In this document: positions 8,716 through 18,167 of the stretch, in pieces
Layout of the letters: every line of letters begins with the position of its first letter
Position numbering within the stretch: position 1 is the first letter of the stretch
Assembly: GCF_001613385.1 (NCBI RefSeq)
Contig: NZ_BDCG01000008.1
Location: 124,001 to 188,000, forward strand
Direction: 5' to 3'
Length of the DNA: 64,000 bases
From: Nocardia flavorosea NBRC 108225
Lineage (GTDB): Bacteria; Actinomycetota; Actinomycetes; Mycobacteriales; Mycobacteriaceae
Position numbers and translations under genes: made by a program
The notes under the pieces: model-generated
What the model was told of the DNA's origin: nothing
The model's input: the letters and a program-made list of their open reading frames with translations, nothing else
Databases searched by the model: none

Positions 8716-9252
8716 CTACAACCGGCCGTATCCGACGATCGCGATATCGGCGGTGGCGGCCGGATTCCACCGTTCGATATGTACCTCGTCGTCTTCGTTA
8801 CCGCCGATCGTTGTCAGGATGCCGTTTTCCGAAACGAGCACGATGTTCGTGTGCTGTCCGAACCGGCTGTCCGGGCCGTACAGGATCACCTCCCCGGTGG
8901 CCGGCCGGTAGTCCGGCCGGAACGGGACGAACCGGCCCTGGCTCTGGAAGTACTCCTGCAGGGTGTATACACCGGGGATCCGCCAAGAGCCGGAATTCGG
9001 GTTGACCAGCGGCCTCCCGGCGGCGCGAAACACCCAGCTCACGAAGTTCGCGCACCAGGGTTCGGTGGCACCTTCGGAGTATCCGGGTCCGGAGCGGGGC
9101 GCGGCGAACTCCGCCGCAGCGGCGTCGACGATCCTGGCCTGTGCCGATGTCAGCGCGGACCGGTCGACGGCCGGGAATTCGGTGAGCCGATCGCCGACGA
9201 TGCCGTCGCCGGATCCGGGTAGCGCACAACCGCCGAGCACGGCAGCCAGCAC
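8716..9252 (-). CDS. CHAP-domain lipoprotein, start codon unclear
   Basis: The mature region is a CHAP (amidase/peptidase) domain. The catalytic cysteine is in PWCANFVSWVFR and the histidine in GQHTNIVLV, with TGEVILYGP between them. A lipobox (VLGGC) opens the protein. CHAP enzymes cut peptidoglycan or related amides outside the cell. The frame continues upstream as RRATIAWCALVAVLAA, a convincing signal peptide, but contains no ATG, GTG or TTG before the stop at 9313-9315. The first usable GTG at 9252 leaves only eight residues before the lipobox cysteine, too few for export. A non-standard start, a lost start codon or a sequence error are the alternatives. Confidence 0.75.
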   Translation of the reverse strand: MLAAVLGGCALPGSGDGIVGDRLTEFPAVDRSALTSAQARIVDAAAAEFAAPRSGPGYSEGATEPWCANFVSWVFRAAGRPLVNPNSGSWRIPGVYTLQEYFQSQGRFVPFRPDYRPATGEVILYGPDSRFGQHTNIVLVSENGILTTIGGNEDDEVHIERWNPAATADIAIVGYGRL

Positions 9253-9427
9253 GGCTACCAGGGCACACCAGGCGATTGTCGCGCGTCGCGCCGGCCGGCT
9301 CCGCAGGAGGGCTTATCGGTTATCCGTGTTCACCTTTGCTGGTTCGGATCCGGTGCCTTGTTCGTGAACACACGGCCCGCGGCGTACGCACCGGACGCCG
9401 CGGTAGCTTCGGGTCGCACCGTACTCG

Positions 9428-10867
9428 TCATGCGGTATCGGCCACGTCGGCCCGTTTCGGGATGAGGGCAGTGAGCGCGATGGCCGCGCAGGCGGCGGCG
9501 ACGGAGATCAGGAAGGCGGTGTGGAATGCGTCCCGGGACGGCAGGACCTGACTGCCGAGGGTGATGGTCATATTGGCCAGCACCGCACTCATCACCGCGG
9601 CCGAGGTGGACGTGCCGACCGAACGCATCAACGCGTTCAACCCGTTCGCGGCCGCGGTTTCGGTGACCGGGACCGCACCCATGATCAGCGCGGGCATCGC
9701 GGCGTAGGCCAGTCCGACACCGCCCGCGACCAGGACCGATGCCAGCATGATCTGCCAGACACTGTTCATCATCGCCGAAGCGCACAGATAGCCGAGACCG
9801 ACCACGCCCGAGCCGATTCCGAGGGTCGGTTTCGGGCCGAAGCGGGCCGAGATCCGCGCCGATACCGGAGAGAGCAGCATCATCACGCAGCCGCTGGGTG
9901 CCAGCGCCAATCCGGCCGCAACCATGGACAAGCCGAATCCGTAACCCGTTTCGGCCGGGGCCATCAACAGCTGCGGGAAGGTCAGCGACATGCCGTAGAG
10001 GGAGAATCCGACGGCGATCGAGGCGATATTGGTGAACAGCACACGGGGTTGCGCGGACACCCGCAGATCCACCAGCGGGTGCCGGCGGCTGATCTCGTAT
10101 CGGCCCCAGCCGAGGAAGACCAGGATCGATATCGCGAACAGGGTGAGGATCGAGGAACTGGTCCAACCCCATTGCGCGCCCTGAGTGATCGCGATGAGCA
10201 GCGCCAGCAGCGCGGTCGCCAATCCCGCGGCACCGCCGAAGTCGAACGGGGCGGGTGTACGTACCGGTGATTCGGGGACGAACCGGAAGATCAGCCCCGC
10301 TCCGACCGTGCCCATGGCGGCCGCGGCCCAGAACAGCACATGCCAATCGGCGTGCTCGGCGATGACGGCGGCCAGCGGTAGTCCGATCGCCCCGCCCACG
10401 CCCAGCGTGGAACTCATCACCGCCATGGCCGAACCGACACGCTCCGGCGGTAATTCGTCGCGCAGGATGCTGATACCCAGTGGAATGGCGCCGATCGCCA
10501 CCCCCTGGAGCGCGCGCCCGGCGACCGACGGGATCAGTGACGACGACATCGCGCACAGCACCGAGCCGATGACCATCGCGAGCAGGTCGAACAGCAGGAT
10601 CCGGCGTTTGCCGAACATATCGCCGAGCCGGCCGCTGATCGGCGTGCACACCGCCGAAGCCAGCAGGGTTACCGTGATCACCCAGGATGCGTTGGTGGGC
10701 GTGGTGTTCAGGAGGGCCGGCAGGCTCGGGATGAGCGGGACGACCAGTGTCTGCATGAGCGAGACGACGATGCCGATGGTGCTCAGGGTCGCGATCAGGA
10801 TGGTCGGCGATACGCCCGGACGACCCCGTTCGTCGGATCTGGACGGGTCGTCGGCAATGGCGGTCAC
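9428..10867 (-). CDS. MFS drug-efflux transporter, DHA2 type
   Basis: A 479-residue protein with about 14 predicted membrane helices. It carries the loop 2-3 motif GRLGDMFGKRR and the DHA2 pattern of a central hydrophilic loop (around PESPVRTPAPFD). The family exports drugs and other amphiphiles with protons. The GTG at 10867 gives a normal N-terminus and lies directly beside a 33-bp palindrome and the divergent MarR gene, so the pump is probably repressed by that regulator. An ATG at 10912 would run through the palindrome and is less likely. Substrate unknown. Confidence 0.88.
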   Translation of the reverse strand: MTAIADDPSRSDERGRPGVSPTILIATLSTIGIVVSLMQTLVVPLIPSLPALLNTTPTNASWVITVTLLASAVCTPISGRLGDMFGKRRILLFDLLAMVIGSVLCAMSSSLIPSVAGRALQGVAIGAIPLGISILRDELPPERVGSAMAVMSSTLGVGGAIGLPLAAVIAEHADWHVLFWAAAAMGTVGAGLIFRFVPESPVRTPAPFDFGGAAGLATALLALLIAITQGAQWGWTSSSILTLFAISILVFLGWGRYEISRRHPLVDLRVSAQPRVLFTNIASIAVGFSLYGMSLTFPQLLMAPAETGYGFGLSMVAAGLALAPSGCVMMLLSPVSARISARFGPKPTLGIGSGVVGLGYLCASAMMNSVWQIMLASVLVAGGVGLAYAAMPALIMGAVPVTETAAANGLNALMRSVGTSTSAAVMSAVLANMTITLGSQVLPSRDAFHTAFLISVAAACAAIALTALIPKRADVADTA

Positions 10868-10870
10868 ATC

Positions 10871-10903
10871 TGTGCACGTTACATAGCCTGTGTATGGTGC
10901 ACA
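10871..10903. promoter_or_regulatory. 33-bp near-perfect palindrome, candidate MarR operator
   Basis: The site reads TGTGCAC, then an inner half, a central C at 10887, and the mirror half ending GTGCACA. The two 16-base halves match at 13 positions. It lies in the 74-base gap between the divergent MFS and MarR genes and abuts the MFS start codon, so binding would block both promoters. Divergent MarR/pump pairs sharing one operator are well established; this assignment is inferred from position and symmetry. Confidence 0.7.
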
Positions 10904-10941
10904 ATTTTGCAATCGGACGAATCAGACGCCATAGTGGCCGA

Positions 10942-11478
10942 ATGTCCGATTCGGCTCTGCCCGCCGGTGCGGCGGTTCACCACGACCCCGCCCTCCTGGA
11001 GCGGCTCGTCCTGGAAGTGACGCTGCTGTCCCGCCACCATCCGGCGGCCCGCCGCCGAACCGGGTTCCAACTGGACAGATCGGCGTATCTGATCATGACC
11101 CGGCTGCAACTCGGAGCACCGCTGTCACTGCGCGAACTGGCCGAAGCGTTCGGTCTGGACGTCTCCACCATCAACCGGCAGGTCGCCGCGATGCTGGACC
11201 AGGATCTCGTGGAACGGGTCGCGGATCCGGACGGCGGGGTCGCCCGCAAGATCCAGCCGAGCAAGAAGGGGCTCCGGCTGTTCGAGGCCGACTTCGAGGT
11301 ACAGCAATCAGGTATGAACAACGTCCTCGCGGGATGGCCCGACGAGGACGTCGCCCAATTGGTCCGCCTCCTGGAGCGATTCAACGAAGGCGTCGAAGGC
11401 CTGGTCCGCCACCCGTGGCCGCGAGCCCCCCGGCCGGCCGATACGACAGTTCCCGCGAGACGCGGAGTGTCTCCATAG
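10942..11478 (+). CDS. MarR-family transcriptional regulator
   Basis: A 178-residue winged-helix protein. The recognition region is LSLRELAEAFGLDVSTINRQVAAMLDQ and the wing is ERVADPDGGVARKIQPS, as in MarR proteins. These dimers usually repress efflux or stress genes and leave DNA on binding a phenolic or other ligand. The ATG at 10942 is chosen; the ATG at 10894 lies inside the palindromic operator and has no ribosome site. Likely target: the divergent DHA2 transporter and itself. Confidence 0.88.
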   Translation: MSDSALPAGAAVHHDPALLERLVLEVTLLSRHHPAARRRTGFQLDRSAYLIMTRLQLGAPLSLRELAEAFGLDVSTINRQVAAMLDQDLVERVADPDGGVARKIQPSKKGLRLFEADFEVQQSGMNNVLAGWPDEDVAQLVRLLERFNEGVEGLVRHPWPRAPRPADTTVPARRGVSP

Positions 11479-11531
11479 ATACAGAACTCGCCGGTCACCC
11501 GGTGTTCTCCGGCAGCCGGTACCGTTGAGCC

Positions 11532-12119
11532 ATGATCACGCTCAAGAAGGAAGACGGCGCTGCGGATCTCGCGGGGATGACCAAGCTGAGTGTCGGTGTC
11601 AGCTGGGATCCCTCCGCGGGCGCCAGCGGTGGCGCGCTCGGCTGGGCACGCCGCAAAAAAGGGGTGGACCTGGATCTCATCGCAATCCTCATGCAGGGCA
11701 GTGAACCGGTGCGCTTCGCCGGCCTGGACTCGCTGGACCCGCTGGGCAACGGCTCGGTACTGCATTCCGGCGACGAGCAGACCGGCGCGGCCGCCGGGGA
11801 CGACGAAACCGTGCACGTCACTTTCGCCGATGTTCCCGACGGTATCGACGCGGTTATCTTCGTCGCGGCCGCATTCAAGAAGGGAACCTCCTTCGAGAAG
11901 GCGAACAACATCTCCTTCAAGGTGTACGACGCCTCCGGCGGCAGCAGCCAGCAGGTGGCCGATATCTGGCCGTCGCTACTGGGCGCCGACAACGCGAACG
12001 CTGTCGCCCGCGCGTTCCGCAACGGCAATGCCTGGCAGCTGGAGGTGCTGAACCGCAAGGGCAAGATCAAGCAGGGGGATAAGCAGGCCCTGCTGCGGTT
12101 CGCCATGGGCGGTCAGTGA
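11532..12119 (+). CDS. TerD-family stress protein
   Basis: A 195-residue TerD domain protein (pfam TerD). Matching segments are LSVGVSWDPS, the acidic DLDLIAILM strand, a calcium-type loop around HSGDEQTGAAAGDDE, and the FVAAAFKKGTSFEKANNISFKVYD block. TerD proteins bind calcium and are linked to tellurite, phage and general stress resistance. The gene stands alone here without other ter genes, so tellurite resistance should not be assumed. It is followed by a 233-base convergent gap with only a weak GCCGGC inverted repeat. Confidence 0.9.
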   Translation: MITLKKEDGAADLAGMTKLSVGVSWDPSAGASGGALGWARRKKGVDLDLIAILMQGSEPVRFAGLDSLDPLGNGSVLHSGDEQTGAAAGDDETVHVTFADVPDGIDAVIFVAAAFKKGTSFEKANNISFKVYDASGGSSQQVADIWPSLLGADNANAVARAFRNGNAWQLEVLNRKGKIKQGDKQALLRFAMGGQ

Positions 12120-12352
12120 GCAAGACCTGAGCGGGTATCCGCCGGCTCTCCCGCCGGCGTTGCCTGCCGTTTCGGCACGAACACGGGCGGTTGCCGGGAA
12201 CACCGGGCCCGAGCAACCGAGCCCGGCCCCGGGCGGATCGGAACCGGCCGTCGCCTGGGCGAATCCATGGGTCGCGCCGGATCGGCGTCCGCGGTGCGCT
12301 GCACAGTGTCCGGCGCGTTACCGATGGTGACCCCCGCAGTATGGATCCAGCA

Positions 12353-12772
12353 TCAGGTCGGCCCGGCGGACCAGCCGGACCAGCGGGCGACCTCGAGCGC
12401 GAGCACCGGGCCGGGCGGCGATTGGTCCCGGTATACCGGATACCGCGCGGTCAGTCGGTCGATACCGATGCGCGCCTGCATTCCCATGACCGTGGCTGCG
12501 GCAGCGTCGGCGCGTACCCACCACAGGCGCGTCCAGTCTTCGTCGTAGAAGTCCGCGAGCACCGCGACCTGCGGGTTCGCGGCGATATTCGCGAGCCGGC
12601 GCAAGGCGGTGGTGGATTTCGGTTTCGCGTCCACGGCCGTATAGATGGTGTCGCCGGCGACCGCGAAAACGATGGGAACGATATGCGGGCTGCCCTCGGG
12701 TGTCACCGTGGCGAGCCGGGCGACCCGGGCGGCGGCGAACCGCTCCCGAGCCTGCCGTTCGTCCAACCGCAT
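12353..12772 (-). CDS. PPOX-class F420-type oxidoreductase (Rv0121c-like)
   Basis: A 139-residue split-barrel protein. The start MRLDERQARERFAAARVARLATV and the GSPHIVPIVFAV strand are those of the pyridoxamine-oxidase-like family that in mycobacteria binds coenzyme F420. WTRLWWVRADA near residue 83 is characteristic of the Rv0121c subgroup. It probably carries out an F420-dependent reduction in the cytoplasm; substrate unknown. It ends convergent with terD and lies just downstream of the AAA/VWA pair on the same strand. Confidence 0.82.
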   Translation of the reverse strand: MRLDERQARERFAAARVARLATVTPEGSPHIVPIVFAVAGDTIYTAVDAKPKSTTALRRLANIAANPQVAVLADFYDEDWTRLWWVRADAAAATVMGMQARIGIDRLTARYPVYRDQSPPGPVLALEVARWSGWSAGPT

Positions 12773-12800
12773 CCGCCCTCCTCACGTCCACACCGGCGGG

Positions 12801-14753
12801 TCAGCGGCGCCGGCCCCGCAGGTAGTCGCTGACGACGGCCGCACCGAGACCGTCCAGGTCCGGTGCCACCACCCGGCCGCCGCTGCGCCGGGCCACCATA
12901 TCCACGAAGGCAGCCAGCCGCGGCTGTTCACCGAGCATGAACACCGAAATGGACGCGCCCAGTTTCGCCAGCGAATCGACCTGGATCATGGTGGTGGCCA
13001 GGGTGCGCCGGTCCGGCGGCCAGTTGAAGAACGAAGTCCCGTCGGATTCCAGGTGGGCGGTGGGTTCACCGTCGGTCACCACCAGCACCACGGGCACGGC
13101 GTCGGGGTGGCGGCGCAGATGCCGGCCGGCCAGCAGTAGTGCGTGGTGCAGATTGGTGCCCTGTTCCCAGACCGGTTCGAGCGCGGTCAGTTCCCCGATC
13201 TCGACCGTGGTGGCATGGCGGCCGAAGGTGATCAGTTCGAGTGCGTCGGTACGGAACCGGGTGCTGATCAGGTGTTGCAGCGCCAGCGCGGTGCGTTTCA
13301 TGGGAACCCAGCGCCCGTCCTGCACCATCGACCACGAGGTGTCCACACACAACGCGACTGCCGCACGGGACCGCTGTTCGGTCTCGGCGATCTCCACATC
13401 CGCGACATCCAGGGTCACCGTGGGGCTGCCGGTGGACGCCGTCCGCAGCACCGCGTTGCGCACCGTCCGCGAGACGTCCCAGGGTTCGGTATCGCCGAAC
13501 TGCCAGGGCCGGCTCGCGCCGGTCAATTCCCCGGAGGCCCCGGCACGGGCGGTTTCGCGCTCCCCCTTCCGGCTGCGCAGCTGTCCGACGACATCCCGCA
13601 GTGCCACCTCGCCGAGCTGCCGTAATGCCTTGGGCGTCAATCGCAGCGAGCCGTCGGGTGCCCGTTCGAACAACCCCTGGCGGCGCAGTTCCCGTTCCAG
13701 TTCGGCCAGGCGGGCGGCGTCGACCCGGGCGTCGGCGCCGAGCTGGCGTTCCAGCATTTCCAGGTCGATATCCTCGAGCCGCGCACCCGGATACGACTGC
13801 GCGAGCTGCGCGGCGAGCTCGTCGAGTTCACCGAGGTCCTGCATTGCCTCGACCGCGTCCCCCATACCCAGTGGATCCTGGCCGCGGAACCGCCGGCCCG
13901 ATTCCCAGTCCTCGCCCGGGCGCAGATCGCGCAGGTTGGCGTCCAATGCGGCAATCTGCTGCGCCAGCGCGGGATCGCCGAACGCCTGCCCGAGCAGTTC
14001 GTTCAACTCCGACCGCTGCTGATCCGACATCGAATTCAGCATCCGCTGCGCGGCGGCGGCGCGAGCGGCCAGGGTGTCGATCAATTCCTCGGTGTTGCGC
14101 GGGTTCTCGGGGAAGAACTCGCCGTGTTCGGCCATGAACTCGGCGAACTGTGCGGCGGTGTCCTCGCCCCGGCCGTGCGCTGCCAGCAGGTCGTTGAGAT
14201 CCGACATCATCTGCCGGACCCGCTCCACGTCCTGTGGAGTCGTGCTCTGCAGCGCCTGTTTCATACCTTGGAAACGGGATTCCAGTAATTCCCGGCCGAG
14301 TAGATCGCGGATCTGCCCGTAGTTCTCGCGTCCGGTTTCCGAACGCCACTGGTACTCACCGAGTTCACGGACCGCACCGGCGGTACTCGACGGCAGGGCA
14401 TCCAGTTGCATTTCGGCGAACCGGGCATCGTCGGAGGGATCGGGGAACAGTGCCCGGCGTTCGGCTTCCAGAGCCTTGTCCAGGAGTTCTCTGACCTCTT
14501 GCAACGTCCCGTCCAGCCGGTGGTTGCGGGATATCTCGGCCCGCCGTTCCCACAACCGCCGGGTCAGCTCTTCGAGACCCGGCAGTCCGGTCGTTCCGCG
14601 CCGCAACAGTTCCTCGAGGGCCGACCGCGGGGAGGAACCCTCCATCACCTCGCGACCGATATCGGCCAGCGCTTCACGCAGGTCGAGCGGAGGCGCGAGC
14701 GGATCCGGTCCGTCGTGATAGGGCCCGTAGGAATAGCTGTCCGCCGCTGTCAT
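12801..14753 (-). CDS. VWA-domain protein, partner of MoxR-type ATPase
   Basis: A 650-residue protein. The N-terminal two-thirds is helical, Glu/Arg/Leu-rich and likely coiled-coil. The C-terminal third is a von Willebrand A domain with the metal-site motif DTSWSM and later VVTDGEP. Such proteins work with an AAA+ ATPase to insert metals or remodel complexes. The gene follows the ATPase by 28 bases and has a strong ribosome site (GGAGAAGAGG) before the ATG at 14753. The pair resembles mycobacterial Rv0958-Rv0959, as remembered. Target unknown. Confidence 0.85.
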   Translation of the reverse strand: MTAADSYSYGPYHDGPDPLAPPLDLREALADIGREVMEGSSPRSALEELLRRGTTGLPGLEELTRRLWERRAEISRNHRLDGTLQEVRELLDKALEAERRALFPDPSDDARFAEMQLDALPSSTAGAVRELGEYQWRSETGRENYGQIRDLLGRELLESRFQGMKQALQSTTPQDVERVRQMMSDLNDLLAAHGRGEDTAAQFAEFMAEHGEFFPENPRNTEELIDTLAARAAAAQRMLNSMSDQQRSELNELLGQAFGDPALAQQIAALDANLRDLRPGEDWESGRRFRGQDPLGMGDAVEAMQDLGELDELAAQLAQSYPGARLEDIDLEMLERQLGADARVDAARLAELERELRRQGLFERAPDGSLRLTPKALRQLGEVALRDVVGQLRSRKGERETARAGASGELTGASRPWQFGDTEPWDVSRTVRNAVLRTASTGSPTVTLDVADVEIAETEQRSRAAVALCVDTSWSMVQDGRWVPMKRTALALQHLISTRFRTDALELITFGRHATTVEIGELTALEPVWEQGTNLHHALLLAGRHLRRHPDAVPVVLVVTDGEPTAHLESDGTSFFNWPPDRRTLATTMIQVDSLAKLGASISVFMLGEQPRLAAFVDMVARRSGGRVVAPDLDGLGAAVVSDYLRGRRR

Positions 14754-14781
14754 GCCGCCTCTTCTCCGGCCGGTACAGCGT

Positions 14782-16173
14782 TCACGCGCCGTACACCGCT
14801 GTGCCCTCGTCATCGGAATCCTTGGCCACCCGGCGCGCCAGATACAAGGACTCCAGGGCGAATTCGACCGCCGCCGCGATCCGCTGTGGCGCTTCCCCGG
14901 CGCCCACGCCGAGCCGGGCTGCCACCTCGTGCAGCACCGGCAGCTCCGGCAGACCCGCAAGTACCTGCGCCCCGGGCACCCGCTCGCCGGTGGTCACCAG
15001 ATGTCCCTGCTCGACGGCTTCCGCCAGCGGCAGCAGATCCAGCCCACCGAGCCGTTCCCGTGCGGTCTCGGCGAACGCGCGGCGCAGCATATGGGTGAGA
15101 TGCTCCTGCTCCCGCCCCTCCTCGCCGGATTCGAATTCCAGTTTGCCGCGCAGGACGGCCGGTACCGATTCCAGATCGACCGGCCGGGCGACGGCGGGAT
15201 CCTCGCCTGTGAGCGCTGCCCGGCGCAATGCCGCCGCGGCCACCGTTTCGGCCGCCGCCACCGCGAAACGCGCCGAGACACCCGAACGTTGATCGATGGC
15301 CGGCGATTCGCGCAACCGCCGCACGAACCGGGCCAGCACCTCGATCAGGGGATCGCCCAGCTCGGCGACGAGGTCGGCTTCCTGCCGCACCAGCGCCATC
15401 TCGGCGGGCACGGTCAGCGGGTAGTGGGTCCGGATCTCCGCACCGAAACGGTCTTTCAACGGGGTGATGATCCGGCCGCGGTTCGTGTAGTCCTCGGGGT
15501 TGGCCGTGGCCACCAGCAGCACATCCAGCGGCAACCGCAGCGTATAACCGCGGACCTGGATATCGCGCTCCTCCATGACATTCAACAGCGCGACCTGGAT
15601 CCGTTCGGCCAGATCGGGCAGTTCGTTCACGGCGACGACGCCACGATGCGCCCGCGGCACCAGCCCGAAATGGATGGTCTCCGGATCGCCGAGGCTGCGC
15701 CCTTCCGCCACCTTCACCGGGTCCACATCGCCGATCAGGTCACCTACGGACGTATCCGGGGTGGCGAGTTTCTCCGCATATCGTTGCGATCGATGCCGCC
15801 AGGTGACCGGCAGATCGTCGCCGAGTTCGGCCGCCAGCCGCAGCCCCTGCGGACTGATCGGTTCGAGTGGATGTTCGCCCAGTTCCAGGCCCTCGATCAC
15901 CGGGGTCCATTCGTCGAGCAACCCGAGCAGCGTCCGCAGCAGGCGGGTCTTGCCCTGCCCGCGCTCCCCCAGCAGCACCACGTCGTGACCGGCCAGCAAC
16001 GCCCGCTCCAGCTGCGGCAGCACGGTCCGCTCGAATCCCACGATCCCCGGCCAGGGGTCCTCTCCCGACCCCAGCCGCGCCAGCAGGTTCTGCCGGATCT
16101 CGGCCTTCACACTCCGCGGCACATACCCGGCCGCCCGCAACGCGCCCGCGGTGGCGGGCAGGTCTGTTGGCAT
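14782..16173 (-). CDS. MoxR/chelatase-like AAA+ ATPase
   Basis: A 463-residue ATPase. Walker A is GERGQGKT near residue 72, the Walker B region is GVVAVNELPDL, and sensor I is LLVATANPEDY, as in magnesium-chelatase and MoxR ATPases. It is the first gene of a two-gene operon with the VWA protein, the standard ATPase-adaptor pairing. The ATG at 16173 is chosen; GTG codons at 16182 and 16179 could add three residues. The nearest upstream gene on that strand ends 261 bases away, so its promoter lies in 16174-16434, where I see no clear motif. Confidence 0.88.
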   Translation of the reverse strand: MPTDLPATAGALRAAGYVPRSVKAEIRQNLLARLGSGEDPWPGIVGFERTVLPQLERALLAGHDVVLLGERGQGKTRLLRTLLGLLDEWTPVIEGLELGEHPLEPISPQGLRLAAELGDDLPVTWRHRSQRYAEKLATPDTSVGDLIGDVDPVKVAEGRSLGDPETIHFGLVPRAHRGVVAVNELPDLAERIQVALLNVMEERDIQVRGYTLRLPLDVLLVATANPEDYTNRGRIITPLKDRFGAEIRTHYPLTVPAEMALVRQEADLVAELGDPLIEVLARFVRRLRESPAIDQRSGVSARFAVAAAETVAAAALRRAALTGEDPAVARPVDLESVPAVLRGKLEFESGEEGREQEHLTHMLRRAFAETARERLGGLDLLPLAEAVEQGHLVTTGERVPGAQVLAGLPELPVLHEVAARLGVGAGEAPQRIAAAVEFALESLYLARRVAKDSDDEGTAVYGA

Positions 16174-16434
16174 GGTCACCACACCGACGCTACGACGATT
16201 TCCGCCATCGGTCGACAGTTCGGCGATCACGACCGCCACCGAGACCGCCCGTCAGAGCAGTGGTTGTCCATACCGCGATAGGGGTTCGCTCCCGTTTGCG
16301 CAGCGTATCGGCGATTCGGTGCGGGCATCCGCGGGGCGGGCCGTGATTGCTGCCGCCCGAGCGGCAGATGATTGCGGGCAGAGCACGGTGACCGGCCGAT
16401 TCCGGTGATTCGGGCGGTCCGAGCATTCCTCGGG

Positions 16435-17505
16435 TCAGCGCTTCACCTGATCGGCGCCGTCACCGCCACCCGCCCCGTGTGCAACTGCCTCGCTCCAGAG
16501 CCGCCGCAGGATCGTCGCGGCCGGGTCCGCGGACGTCGACCGGTATTCGGTGCCGGCCCACAGCGCCATATCGTCCGGCGCGTTCCGCTCGGCCGCGGCC
16601 GCACGAACCGGACTGGTGAGGTGATGGACCTGGGGATAGGCCGCCGGGGCGGCCGGGCCGTAGGTGGCGATGAACTCGTTGGCCAGGCCGCGGGCCGCCC
16701 GTCCGGAGAACGCGCGCGTCACGACCGTGCGGGTGAACCGCGGATCGCTCAGTGCCTCTTTGTACGCTGTTTTCGCGCCCGATTCAGGGCTCCGGAGGAA
16801 CGCGGTACCGAGTTGTACAGCCGCCGAGCCGCGGGCGAGCAGTTCCGCGATCCGAGCCCCGTCACCGATCCCACCGGCCGCCACCACCGGCAGCGGGCAC
16901 CACGCGGTTATCTCATCGAGCAGGGCCGGCAGCGGCGTCGACTCCGGTTCGTCCTCGACCCGGAACGTTCCACGATGCCCGCCGCCGTCCGGTCCTTGCA
17001 CGCACAGCGCCCCGGCTCCCGAGTCCGTTGCGGCGCGCGCCTCCGCGACCGTGGTGACCGTCGCGATCACCAATGCTCCGGCTGCGCGCAGCCGCCCGAC
17101 GGCATCCACGGGCGGCAGGCCGAAAGTCAGCGAAACCACGGGGACCCGCTGTTCGATCAGCAGCTCGACCTTCGCCGCGAACCAGTCGTCGTCCCGCTCC
17201 CGGATCGGCGGCAGTTCGATCCCGTACCGCTGAGCGGCCACCCGTAACCGGTCGCGGTATTCATGGACGGCGGCCGCATCGTAGGCAGGCTGCTGTGGAA
17301 CGAACAGATTCACCCCGAACGCCATATCCGTGCGTGCCCGCACTTCCCGGATCTGTTCTTCCAGCGCATCCGGTGTCTTGTAGCCGCCCGCCAGAAAGCC
17401 GAGACCACCGGCTTCGCCGACACTCACCACCAGGTCCGGCGTGGACGGTCCGCCCGCCATCGGCGCCGCGATGATCGGAACGGCCAGGTCCGCGAGATCG
17501 AACAC
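16435..17505 (-). CDS. Nitronate monooxygenase-family flavoprotein
   Basis: A 356-residue TIM-barrel FMN enzyme. The opening PIIAAPMAGGPSTPDLV, the GGLGFLAGGY loop, VQGPDGGGHRG and PVVAAGGIGDG (phosphate binding) define the 2-nitropropane dioxygenase/nitronate monooxygenase family. It oxidises nitronates such as propionate-3-nitronate with oxygen. The GTG start follows GGGAGGTGG by 3-4 bases. It is a single gene on the minus strand. The family is secure; physiological substrate unknown. Confidence 0.93.
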   Translation of the reverse strand: MFDLADLAVPIIAAPMAGGPSTPDLVVSVGEAGGLGFLAGGYKTPDALEEQIREVRARTDMAFGVNLFVPQQPAYDAAAVHEYRDRLRVAAQRYGIELPPIRERDDDWFAAKVELLIEQRVPVVSLTFGLPPVDAVGRLRAAGALVIATVTTVAEARAATDSGAGALCVQGPDGGGHRGTFRVEDEPESTPLPALLDEITAWCPLPVVAAGGIGDGARIAELLARGSAAVQLGTAFLRSPESGAKTAYKEALSDPRFTRTVVTRAFSGRAARGLANEFIATYGPAAPAAYPQVHHLTSPVRAAAAERNAPDDMALWAGTEYRSTSADPAATILRRLWSEAVAHGAGGGDGADQVKR

Positions 17506-17651
17506 GCTCCACCTCCCTGAACTGAGTCGGCACCGACGTTACCCAGTCTCGTCGCAAAGGGTGAAGGGCGCCCACAGGCGATGACCTGCCCGCTACCGCG
17601 CCACCGCCGTCCGGGCCGGGGCCGCCGGCGGCGCGCCACGGAGGCTGCGGC

Positions 17652-18167
17652 TCAGTAACGATCCTGGTGCTCGGTTACCCAGTCGGCAAAGGTCCGGGCC
17701 GGCCGCCTCAGGAGCCGTTCGACGGTGCCCTCCGGAATCCGCGCCTCCGCCGGCGGATCCGCATGCCATCCGACGACATATTCGGCGTCGGCACGGGAAA
17801 CGCCTTCGCGCAGCATTCTTTCGATGGCCGCTTTGCCGCCGATCTGCTCGAATGCGATCTCCCGGCCCAGTGCGGCGGAAAGGATAGCCACCCGCGCGCT
17901 CGTGGTCAGGGCCTCCGGCCCGTTCAGGTTGTAGGCGCGGCCTGCATGCCCGTCTTCGGTCAGGGCGAGCGCGGCCACCGCGCCGAGATCGCCTTCGTGC
18001 ACCACCGCACTCGGCAGATCGAACGGCTCCCGCACCACCCCCTCCGCCCGGATCGATTCCCGCCAGGTCAGCGCATTCGACACGAATTCCTGGGGTTCGA
18101 GCCGAGTCCAGGCCACACCGGATTCCGCGACCGCGGTTTCGGCGGGCCCGACGTATCCACCCCACAA
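17652..18167 (-). pseudogene. C-terminal part of an NmrA-like NAD(P)-binding protein
   Basis: A 171-residue frame that begins in mid-domain (PAETAVAESGVAWTRLEPQEF) and continues through YNLNGPEALTT to a complete C-terminus. This is the second half of an atypical short-chain/NmrA-like protein. The glycine-rich NAD(P) loop and first 100 or so residues are missing. Upstream, the sequence changes directly to the start of an unrelated gene (18168-18271), so a deletion has joined two genes out of frame. A TTG at 18167 could start translation, but the product would lack the cofactor site. Confidence 0.7.

Noticed and set aside
14752..16281. A 509-codon plus-strand frame over the AAA ATPase
   Set aside because: Shadow with no domain; Walker motifs and the VWA partner define the minus-strand gene.
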